Positions 46,101 to 56,600 of a DNA stretch of 64,000 bases are shown one piece after another. The stretch comes from Ananas comosus (lineage: Eukaryota; Streptophyta; Magnoliopsida; Poales; Bromeliaceae), in contig NC_033626.1 of assembly GCF_001540865.1 (NCBI RefSeq), forward strand, positions 496,001 through 560,000, in the 5' to 3' direction. Both the position numbers and the translations under genes were made by a program. The first letter of the stretch is position 1, and the number at the start of each line of letters is the position of its first letter. Under the pieces are notes generated by a model. That model searched no databases and had not been told where the DNA came from. It saw only the letters and a program-made list of their open reading frames with translations.

Positions 46101-47406
46101 CTATATTTAAAAAAATTAAATATTACAATTTTTAAGTTAGAAATGAGGGAAATAATAAATATATGGAGGTAAAATCTTAGCTATGTAAATTATCAATTTT
46201 GTCCCTGATGTCTCTGATACTAATTGGGATTTATAACTTTTGGGTTTTCTCCTCCGCCCATGTAATATACTCGAGTGAATAGTGGTAGCGATTGTCAGAC
46301 GCGTAGGCAACAGTGGCATGCGTGCCCCTGTTGAATACCCCAGATACACAGCTTAATTTTGTTCTTTTCAAAAAAAAAAAAGCGATAATTAAACTTTAAG
46401 CATTATTTTCAATTTCCATTTGTTTTTGTTATAAGACAGTTTATTTGTTATCCTGTTACTTTGTCCTAAGACATATTAAAATATTTATATTTTTTTTGGT
46501 AATGTTTACTACTGCGCCTACCAATCCTGTTATTTCGATATAAAATCTTAACAATTTTATTAAGTGACATAATTAAGCCATACTAAATAAAATAGCAAAT
46601 ATTTTTATTTGAGGTTGCTTTTTTGATATCTTTTTATTTTGAAATAAAATAGCCGTGTAATAATTCTTCTACTCTCAATCCTCTGTTTTTTAAAGAAGCT
46701 GTTAACTTTGAGGCCATTTAACATAAATAGAATGTAAGCGCAGCATATGAAAAAAAATTAATATAAATGCAATACATATAGTGGAGTGCATTAAACTTTT
46801 TTAAGAGAATAAAAAGGTATGAATTTTACCGACTGTTCTTTGCGTAAAGTGGGTATAATGGGAATTGATAGGTTGGTTATCGGTTCAAGTTCGTAATCTA
46901 GTTGAATTCACATATCTATGCTAAGTTTATTTCTAAATAAAAAAACGAAGCGAGTAGATGGCTATCTCTCTTAAAAAAAAAAAAAAAGAGTATGACTTTC
47001 AATTAATTAGATAATTTGTCGACCGGGCGGTTAAGGGCAATGAGCGGTGGCAGCAGCGACAGTTTAGGTGAGGAGCACAGGTGGCGAAGCTGATGGGGAG
47101 GAGCATGGGGTCGGCGATGCAGTACTGCAAGGGAAGGGCTCTGCGTCAAGCCGATATCCCTCGCCTCCGCATCTCCTCCCACTGCACCCCGCCCGTCCCC
47201 ATTCGCGGCCTCTGCGCGGCAGAGGTCGTCCAGGTTCTGGGCCAACCCACTCATTCCTGGCCCACCGACCCGGTAGCAAGGCGGGTGCGGACGGCCCGTC
47301 ACTCGCTAGCATGTCGGTGCTCAACGTGCATGTCCGCCACACGGAACGCGTCTCGATGGCGACGTCACGCGAACCTAATGACGGACGTGCTTCGTTCCAA
47401 GCCTAA
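43163..47406 (+). pseudogene. UNE12-like bHLH gene, copy 2 (frame broken throughout)
   Basis: Every exon of copy 1 can be recognised: ATG near 43163, the Gly-rich N-terminus, QRVRAR-coding sequence near 44191, CTTCGCAGGGAGAGAATC (44389), the second helix near 45543-45606, GGTTTGAGCATGAG (45945), and the last exon at about 47025-47406. Each carries several indels, so no exon stays open. Between the STLPSA-like and [13 protein letters not shown] parts of exon 1 there are about 165 GC-rich bases (about 43258-43430) that copy 1 lacks. They include GATAAGTCGCC and TGGGAGCTTTGCCGG, close to coding for the DKSPWELP motif I recall from other members of this family. This is either a pseudogene, a second haplotype, or an uncorrected read. 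Confidence 0.8.
46829..46950 (+). mobile_element. tRNA-derived SINE, copy inside duplicated segment 2
   Basis: The same insertion as 39598-39705 with added indels (GTAAAGTGGGTATAATGGGA; CAAGTTCGTAATC), so it is a product of the segmental copy, not an independent insertion. Confidence 0.7.
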
Positions 47407-49287
47407 GGATAAGGGAAATGTAAACCCTTCGACAGTTTGCGATTGATGTATTGTTAATTTGTTGTTCGGATTAATTACTAGCGTTAAGAAAAAAAAGTAA
47501 AAAAAGAGAACAATGGAGAAAAGATAGGTCTCTTTCAAAAAAGTTCGAAATCGCAAAGAATACGGAAAAAAAAAATGTAGACGAAGACACTTAAATAGGT
47601 AGATGGTGGATCTCCCGCCATCATATGATTTTGATTTTGTAAAGCGGAAATTTAATACGTCAATCCAACACCTAAATTAAGTTACGGGTTAAGACTTGTG
47701 GTGAGCAAATAACCACCCTCGTTCACTTGTTTTCTTAAAATGCTATAAGGGATATAATATCTAACGTAGTTGGTTTTAAAAATTCTTCATACTCTTCTTT
47801 TTTCTTATTAAATTGGTACTAATGAAAATGAACTTTAGAAGGTGTTTTGAGTGTTGAAAGTAAATTTAAAATTTAGTAGTAGTAAGGATATCTGAAAAAA
47901 AAAAAAAAAAGAAGCTCCAATGGTAAATATTTACTACCCCTCCTCATCTCTGTACATTTTCTCTCTCTCTGTCCTATTTTGTATCTACTTTTCTCTTTCC
48001 TTATTCCCTCTGTGTAACTTTTTCTTTTGTGAGCCTTTCTCTATTAAGAAAACTTTGCTTTTGTGGTGCTGTATTTACTCCGGGTTTGTCGCTTCTTGGT
48101 GGGATTTGATGTGTGAATTGGGTTTACAATAACCGCTTATTAGTTAAACAATAATAATTCATTTTAATTCGTTGTTACATGTATAATTATTATATATATA
48201 TAAATATGATATAGTAACTACTTACTTATTCGTTACTTTTAAGAAGAGGGAGAGAGTAAAAGTTGTGGATTGGGTTGTGTGAGGGGGAGTTTGAGTCAAA
48301 GGTGGAAATGATAACAATGGAGAATGAAGAGAGAGAGGAGAGAGAGGGATGAGAGAGAGAGAGAGAGAGAGAGAGACGAGAATGAGAAAACATAAGAAAA
48401 GAGAAAAAGACAAGTTAGTGGGGAGTGGGTTTGGTAAGGGTACTGCATTTGTGTTTAATTTAAGAGGGAGATTTTTCATGTATTGATCATACATAAGATG
48501 CAACATATTCAACTATTAATATTGGACAATGGATTCCGATTTTGTAACATAATATATAAAGATTTATAAAATAAAAACTAAATTGATAATTGATTAGCTT
48601 ATATTATAAATTTGTACTACTATAAGGTACTTGTAATATATACTTTGTGAAGTTTTGCAAGTTTATATACAAGATATTCGATCAAATAACTATATTAATT
48701 CATATTATTTTTAGAAAACAATTATTCTGTCTAAAAAATATCTTTTATTATTCATGCTGGCTTCTAGAAACTTACTTTTACTTAGAATTTTTTTCCAAAT
48801 TTTATGAGACACTGCATTAAGTTTCATCAAGAAATAATTTTTACACTTTTCGAGAAATAACAGCGATTTTACGGAGTATGGACTTTGGTTAGGTATGTGA
48901 TTAGGAAATATATGCTTTGTGTGTAGTGGACTTTTGGTTGTGTTTAAAGGCTTTAGAGAGCTCATTAACAGTGACCGAAGGCTGCAAAGAGAGGGGGTCA
49001 CAAATGAATAATATATTATTAATTGTTATAATATCTATCATTATTATTTTTTTGGTGTGGGAATGATAGTGAGATAATAAGAAAATAACTAATAATAATA
49101 ATAATAATTGATTTTGATAAAGAGGGGGAGGGGAGATGTGTGCAGCGACTAAGTAATGTTGTGCGTGCTGCAGGTGTTTCTTCACTGTCGTGAATGGTTT
49201 ATGATTTTATTTTATTTTTTTGTTTTATTAATTTTTTTTCTAGGCATTCTATAGGCTTATAAGGTTTATATATATATATATATATAT
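47407..49287 (+). other. 3' flank of bHLH copy 2
   Basis: Collinear with 40250-42656 of copy 1, including the poly-A run (47896-47911), CT-rich stretch and a GA tract at about 48327-48376. Unlike copy 1, the GA tract here is uninterrupted by Ns. Confidence 0.6.
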
Positions 49288-49512
49288 GAGTCGGCTACTA
49301 TGCTATTTAATAGACGAAGCACTGGTGGCTACAGTTTTTCCGCCGTTAGATCTACCTATTTGATCATATTTATTCCGTCAGATCATACTATTCAACCAAC
49401 CACCCACTCAAACCTAGGAACCCACAGTCATCCTAACCGCACATTCTAATCCAATGACCAAAAACTTGGTAGCATCAATGATTCATGCTATTAATAGGCC
49501 ATTAGTAGCCTT
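49288..49512. mobile_element. MITE, family C, copy in duplicated segment 2
   Basis: The same element as 42657-42884 with scattered indels (GTCGGCTACTATGCTATTTA at the left, ATGCTATTAATAGGCC at the right). Confidence 0.7.
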
Positions 49513-49589
49513 AGTTATATATATATATATATAATATATATATATATAATATATATATTTATATATTATAAGAGGAGAGAGAGAGAGAG

Positions 49590-49838
49590 AATTATGCTAA
49601 TATACTCATTAATAGTACAGCCCTTGGACTATTGAGTTTTCGGCCGTTGGATAAAAGGATGTGCAGTTAGGATGAGAGTGGTCCCCGGTTAAATTGATAG
49701 TGGTCCCCTAGGGTTGAGTGGGTGGTTGGTTTAATAGTATAATCTAACGGGTGGAAATGATCAAAAGATTGATCTAACGGTAGAAAACTCAATAGTACCA
49801 AGGGCTTAATACTATCGATAGTATAGTAGTCGGACTCT
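49590..49838. mobile_element. MITE, family C, inverted relative
   Basis: The right end ATCGATAGTATAGTAGTCGG is the inverse of the GGCTACTATGCTATTAATAG type. Interior phrases (GGGTTGAGTGGGTGGTTGG, TTGATCTAACGG) are reverse complements of those in the 42657 element. It lies between GA and TA microsatellites. Confidence 0.7.
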
Positions 49839-49857
49839 ATATATATATATATATATA

Positions 49858-50399
49858 TAAAATTCAGCTGCTATCTTTTTAGAAGAATATGAATTTTCGT
49901 CCTATCAAATAGTTTTTATAATAGAGATCCTGAATCGATGATCGGAATCGTCGAAATTGATGTAGAGTATTTGAATTATCTAAAAATTAAATTTTATAAA
50001 TTTTAAAATTTATTTACATAGTGATCAAAGGATTGCAAAATTGACAGTTTTTGACGGCCTATATGAGTCGTTTGCTTGTTTCACAGTGTAGAGTAATCCA
50101 AATTAGTTGAATTTTTGATAGAAAATTTTTTATACTATTTAGATAATATTTAATAAGTCCGATCGTAAATTAAGAAAGTCTACCATCTGTTTTCAGAAGG
50201 TTATTTATTTTTGACCGTTCATTTTTCGACTCTTCGATAGATTTGATAATAATTTTCAAAAATTACAAAATTCAGTTTCTAAATATTTCTAATAGTGTAG
50301 ATTAATTTTAACAGTGCTAATTATTAATTTGAAGTCCCGACCATTCAAAAAACTTGATAGGACAAAAGCTTATATCCTCTTAAGAGAATAGTAGCTAGA

Positions 50400-50405
<6 letters not shown>
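49858..50405. mobile_element. TIR element, family D
   Basis: The left end (AATTCAGCTGCTATCTTTTT, then AATTTTCGTCCTATCAA) and the right end (TTGATAGGACAAAAGCTTAT, then CTTAAGAGAATAGTAGCTAG) are imperfect inverted repeats about 45 bp long. About 550 bp, no transposase, bounded by TA and CT microsatellites. Confidence 0.7.
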
Positions 50406-50455
<50 letters not shown>

Positions 50456-50997
50456 TTGTTTAATATTTGTTGAGTATGTTTAATAAATATTTGTTGTTCG
50501 ATAGAATGAATAAAAATGAGGTGATTTGATTAAGATATATATAGGCACGTAGGTGAGCAAATGAAGGGTGTATAAAACTTAGCTTAGCTATCACCATTTT
50601 GATCTTATAATTTCAACTTTAAAAAGTTTGATTTCACTGCTTAACCTTTTAAATTTTTTAATTTGAGGCAGTTACTAACGCTTTAACTTCAAAATTACAA
50701 TCTGGCAACTATTTTTACAGATTAGTTAGTATATTTTATACTATTCATGAAACTATAAATTTATTAAAATAAACAATTAGTTTAAATTTTGTATCTGAAG
50801 AGTCATGCAATCAGTGAAATCAAATAAATTGAAAAGGTTATACACTAAAATTAAAATTTTAATTAAAAGATTAGGTAGTGTAATCGAAACAGTCTATAGT
50901 TCAGGTAATTTTGATGCTTTTTTTATTTTTAAATTTTATGGAGAGGTATTAATTATTGGTCAAAAGGAAAATAAAATGAAATCCCATAAATATATAT

Positions 50998-51814
50998 AGC
51001 TCTATTTTTCAGCAAGATCGTAGAAATTATATGATCAATAGTTGTGAAAATAAACAGAAAAAAAATTTCATCGCACTTTCTCGTTACATGTAATGTGTGT
51101 TACAAGCAATTCCAAGCTAAAAATTTCGCTTCCGCATAATCTACGATAAATTTTGTAGTATTATGTGTTATTTACAGATTGATTATTTTACGAAGTGATT
51201 GATTGAATCTGATCACTATTTATTGGTCGAAGCAATAAAAATATTACTTAGTTTTCCAAAACTAGAATAGCAAATATTCCAAATCATTTGAGAAATAAGT
51301 ATCTCATATAACATGTCATATGAATATGTTAAAATATATACGTGTTGAATACAATGGAGAAAAATGAGGTGATGATTAATTAGATTAAGATATACAGCCA
51401 CGTACATAGTTGAGTAAATGAAGGTTACATTTTTTATTTAGGAGGAAAATTCATATATTCATTTATAGTTCATTATATTTTAACATATTCATATGACATG
51501 TTATATGAGATACTTATTTCTCAAATGATTTGGAATATTTGCTATTCTAGTTTTGGAAAACTAAGTAATATTTTTATTGCTTCGACCAATAAATAGTGAT
51601 CAGATTCAATCAATCACTTCGTAAAATAATCAATCTGTAAATAACACATAATACTACAAAATTTATCGTAGATTATGCGGAAGCGAAATTTTTAGCTTGG
51701 AATTGCTTGTAACACACATTACATGTAACGAGAAAGTGCGATGAAATTTTTTTTCTGTTTATTTTCACAACTATTGATCATATAATTTCTACGATCTTGC
51801 TGAAAAATAGAGCT
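50998..51814. repeat. Perfect 341-bp inverted repeat ending at an N
   Basis: Arms 50998-51338 and 51474-51814 are reverse complements without a difference that I could find, with a 135-bp spacer. The right arm stops exactly at N51815, and both outer flanks are TA runs. The spacer contains GATTAAGATATACAGCCACG, a diverged relative of 50529-50548. Perfect identity ending at a gap favours an assembly or read artefact over a young foldback element. Confidence 0.9.
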
Positions 51815-51815
51815 N
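51815..51815. other. Assembly gap (1 N)
   Basis: A single undetermined base between the right arm of the inverted repeat and a TA microsatellite (51816-51864). Confidence 0.95.
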
Positions 51816-51864
<49 letters not shown>

Positions 51865-51868
<4 letters not shown>

Positions 51869-52446
51869 TTATACAACAAGATAGGGCACTCAAAAATTGG
51901 TGACAATTCATATATTATTACAAAGTAATACAAAGTACATTATATTTTTATAATGTATAGGTTTTTAGCAATTACAATCATAGCAAATCGAAGAAATTAG
52001 TACTAGATGCGTTTGATACTTCTCATTGGATAAGATCTGATGAGTAACACTTACACAACACGCACAAGCTAACCTTAATCTGTTTGCGTTTATGGATTCG
52101 ATGAGATCGCTCGTTGGATCCATCTCATAGAGACTAGTTTTAGATGCAATTAATGCTAGTAATCTTTTTTAAAAAACAAATCACACACATTTAATCTCCT
52201 TACAGTTTGAAAACGACAAGAATTTCTTCTAAGCATGCAAAAAAAAGAAAGAAAGATACAACTAAGGCTAGCTGGGGTCATGTACTTTTGAAGAGTTCCA
52301 AAAAAAATTGAAAAAGTTCTTAATCTTTTTTATTGTGAGAACCACAACAGTAGCCTAAGTATAGTAGGCTGGATTAAAAAAAGCGTGGTTTTAGTTTCTG
52401 TTCAATCTGTTTCCAATATGGCCCAAAAAAATTTGAGAGAGAAAGA
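51865..52446. other. Intergenic, no gene seen
   Basis: AT-rich, no repeat boundary or coding region recognised. Confidence 0.4.
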
Positions 52447-52635
52447 TGTCGGATCGTTGACGCTAATCATTACCGTTAGAAATACGTAATTAATTCATTT
52501 AAAGCATATAGATACATCACCCACGGATCTCGGTTGTAACTCAACCCATCTGGCCTCATGCCATTAATTTCGAACGTGACTCGGCCCAGTTGGCCTCCCG
52601 CCACAAGAAATAATGCTGACCCATTTAAGCCAACA
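52447..52635 (-). mobile_element. Solo LTR, family L
   Basis: 189 bp that on the minus strand begin TGTTGGCTTAAATGGGTC and end GTCAACGATCCGACA, matching the LTR at 15589-15826. The 5-bp flank AAAGA is a perfect target duplication (52442-52446 and 52636-52640). No interior remains, as expected after recombination between the two LTRs. Confidence 0.9.
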
Positions 52636-52697
52636 AAAGATAGCATATTATCCGCTTGTTCTTCTTTTGGGGTGCAATCACACAGTAGTTTTTCTAC

Positions 52698-52812
52698 TTT
52701 CATTCGTTTTCAAAAAATTAAATTTAGCTAGAAATGTAAAACAACTAAATTTTGAAATTGGGACTTCAAATACTAACCATAAAACTCTTTACCATTTGCA
52801 CCGAAAACGGCC
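52698..52812 (-). mobile_element. tRNA-derived SINE, inverted copy
   Basis: On the minus strand GCAAATGGTAAAGAGTTTTA then GGTTAGTATTTGAAGTCCCA aligns with the SINE heads at 17064 and 39598. The B box is diverged, and the tail TTCTAGCTAAATTTAATTTT is recognisable. Confidence 0.6.
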
Positions 52813-53638
52813 TGTGGGACATGATATTTTGTTGTGGGCTTTAAAAAAAAAAATATAGAGCTCGGATTGAGGCTACGCCATCTTATTCTATATTTAGGTT
52901 TTGGACAGTAAAACTGTTGAGCCCACACAGTTACCCTATTATCGGCCGCACTAAATGGGCCCTACCTTCTCAGCCCACAAAATGTGGGCCCAAGTATCGA
53001 GTCCGGTACACAAGCGAGCGAACTTTAGATTGTGTTTATTTGTATTGAACTCTGGGTGACTGAAATGGATGTCGAGCGGAACTCACGAGTTCTGTTATTC
53101 GTATCTCATTGAACTTGAGAGGTCCAACCGACGTGAGCTTTACTTTCATGGTTCTGACTCTGTCTGATATTGGTATGAAGTCACAGATTCAAAGCGAACT
53201 CCGACTACACGGAATTGGCGTCTCGTGCATTTAGTAAGATAAGTTCAACTGCTGCATTTGAGCTTCCTCGCTAGTTTCAACTACAATAGTTAAATTTTGA
53301 ATCTGTATGATATTATAATTACAGTACAGTTACAACTTCATGTAATCAAACGGTCCTTAAATACTAGATTCTTAATACCTACATTTTTTTTTTTCACTAA
53401 TTCTCATAAATAGGGTCTTTTATATTTTTACGTTTGAAATTTGGTGGACCGAGTCTATGGCCGGGGTCCTTCGGGCCCACCACTTCGTAATCATCATCTC
53501 AAAAAAAAAAAAAAAAAAAAAAAAAACATTTATTTGAGAAAAATAAACCCCGCCCTTCTCCCTCTCTCTCTCTTTCGCGTTTAGCTCACTCTACCAAAAC
53601 AGTACGAACGAATCGAAACTAGGGTTAGGGTTCCGGCG
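52813..53638 (+). other. Upstream region of GCP2
   Basis: Intergenic DNA, a poly-A run near 53503-53526, then the promoter and leader of GCP2 with a CT-rich tract (53557-53576) and two telo-box units (AGGGTTAGGGTT, 53621-53632) about 7 bases before the start codon. Confidence 0.5.
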
Positions 53639-56600
53639 ATGGATCCGACCCCGCCCACCCCTCGGTGGAACCACGAGCGCCCCTTCCTCACCGGTCGATT
53701 CCACCAGGTACTCCTCCTCCCCCACTTCCCCTCTCTCTACTCTCCCCCTTCCTCCTCTTCTTGATCCGTCGCCAAAACCCTCGTCTCCATTCCCCAAATT
53801 GCAGGAGATCCGAGCCCCGAATCACACTTCGGGGGCCAAACCCTACGCAATCGACTCCTTCAGGTACTTTTACGTCCCTTTCGTTGATCGATTGGTCGAT
53901 TTCTTGAAGTTATTGTGAAATTTGTTGTTGTTTGGTAGTCGGGGCACCGGAAATGTCGTTGGATCGTACCCCGTCTCCGTTCAGGTATGATTGTACTGTA
54001 AAGCTCGGAAATTTGGTGAATTCGATGAGGTGATGGATTGGGGGTTGTGATGTGTTTGGAAAAATAGGAGCTTTTGGTGATCGAGGACTTGTTGTCGGCA
54101 CTGGTGGGCATCGAGGGGCGGTACATTTCGATTAAGAGAGTGCGGGGGAAGGACGGGCATGTGGTGTTTCAGATCGATCCGTCTATGGACCTCGCCTTGC
54201 AGGTGAATTGTGAGAAGTGATCAATATTAAGTTGGCCGTATAAGTTAGAAATGTGAGCTTGTTTCCAAGGGTTAATTAGCTTTTTACCTGACGCAGGAAT
54301 TGACACAGCGGATCTTCCCTCTGTGTGAGGACTTTGTGCTCGTTAGTCAGTTTGTGGAGTCCAAGTCACATTTCAAGAATGGCCTGGTCAACCATGCTTT
54401 CGCCGCTGCTCTAAATGCATTCCTAATAGTATGCACAAAATCCTGCATACTTGTGTATGAAATATTACAATAATTGATAATTTGACGTTAATGTGGATGT
54501 TTGTTAGTGATTATGTCTAGAGGATTTCTTTTGAGCCTCTGTGAGTTGATACTAAGGCTCTTTGATTGTTTTCTCTCCAGTCCATTAGTCACTGTCGATG
54601 AGCATTAATTGAAAAATGTTGGCTTTAATTGCCTTGTAATATCTGTTCTCTACATAAAAGGAACATGGAAATCTTGGTCAGCTTAACGGTTGTTCCTCAA
54701 TTAGGATTTGGTGTCATTAATTGCAAATTGGTTGTTGTTATTTTTTTGTTCAGAATTATGAATTTCTTCATGTTGTTCTGATTAGGTTATCTCCATTAGG
54801 AGGAACAACATGCACGTTTGTTCTTTTGCTTTCTCCTATTTAGAGAAAGCAATTACGTGGTCACAGTTCCACTGAATACTCCTATCTTTTCAACGTGTCA
54901 TAAGAATAAATATCTTAAAGCTATTATTTATTTAATATCTTTTTTAACTTCAGGATTACCAGGCAATGGTTGCCCAGCTAGAGCATCAATTCCGTATTGG
55001 AAGACTTTCGGTTCAAGGGTTGTGGTTCTACTGTCAGGTTGGGTTATTCCTTATATTTACCTTCATAAACCAACTGCTGTGTGGAGTTCTTTTGATAATC
55101 ATGCCTTTCTATGCCCCTTTTAGCCAATGATGGGATTACTGCATGCTTTGGCAATTGTCGTTGAGAAGGCTTCCTCTAACAATTTCTCAGGCTCTGCGAC
55201 TCTTAACCTTCTGCAAAGCCAGGTAACTCTCCAATTCGGCAAGCCAATATGGAAATAAAATATTTAAATTGCTTAGAATTATTTCTGGTTGTTAGCTCTA
55301 TATCTTTTTCATTTAAATAATATGTATCATTTCATGTTATATCTTCTACAATTTAAAAATTAGATACTTTAGAGTTTAGATTGTTAATTCTTGGCTGGAA
55401 TTTCTGGAAATAACGGTTAATTTGCATTACAGGCCAAGGCTATGGCGGGAGATAATGCAGTTCGGTCATTGCTTGAGAAGATGACAGAACATGCAAGTAC
55501 TGCTTACCTAGCCATATTGGAGAGGTATTCATTCTTATTAAACTATTTGCTAATTGCCAATGAGACTATAAATGGCTATCTTCCATTCATTAAGTTGTGC
55601 TTCATTTAGATCTTTGCTAATGTATGACTTAGGGAAGCTGAAGTTTTAATTATAAATTTGTCGTCTTTCTCTTTTACCTAGAATATACCATATTGCTGGG
55701 CTAAAGGTTTGGTGTGATGATGATGATTCTAATATTGTTCAGTGTTTATTCTCCTATATCTGATATAGGTTTAGCTGTTTGGTTCTGACTATATGGAGGG
55801 TTTGTTTCTGGGCTTATTTATGTGGAAGAACTTCATCCGAATCTATTTAAAATCGCTTGCTAACTATCTTTCTTAAATTAATCCTCAACTCCAGATGGGT
55901 ATATGAGGGCGTTATTGATGACCCATATGGTGAATTTTTCATTGCTGAAAACAAATCACTTAAGAAGGTACTCAAGGAAACTATATTTTGCAGCCCTCTT
56001 TTAATGTCATCAACTAAAATATTCCAGAAACCTATTGTACATACTTTTGCAGGAGAGCCTCACACAAGATTATGATGCGAAGTATTGGCAACAGCGGTAC
56101 AGCCTAAAAGAAGGCATTCCTAGCTTCCTTACAGGTGTTGCAGGGACAATTTTGACTACTGGAAAGTACTTGAATGTAATGAGAGAATGTGGGCACAGTG
56201 TTCAGGTATATTTTTTATCTCCTACTGTGTAAAATAGCATTAACTCCTATAGGAAGTAAGATCTGTTATCCTGTATATGCTATCAACTATCTACAGTGTT
56301 GTGTTTGTTAGGCTCCATTACCTGAAAACTCAAAATTGATGAGCTTTGGATCAAATCATCACTATCTTGAGTGCATCAAAGCTGCTTATGACTTCGCGAG
56401 CAGTATGCTTTTGAGTCTTATTAAAGATAAGGTAAAATGTATTCTCTAGTGAGGATTGTTGCATTGCCCTTAATATATTTTCGAAAGCTAATGTGAGAAT
56501 AATGATTTTGCAGTATGACCTTGTCGGAAAATTGCGATCTATGAAGCGCTATTTTCTTCTGGACCAGGTATGCCAGCACATTTCCACTTTTCAGGAGTAG

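Larger units (their letters stand above)
42932..49550 (+). repeat. Copy 2 of the bHLH locus duplication (error-rich)
   Basis: Collinear with 35785-42906 from promoter to TA run. It is broken every few tens of bases by one-base insertions and deletions spread evenly over exons, introns and flanks. The right end continues into unique DNA, whereas copy 1 ends in Ns. Confidence 0.88.
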
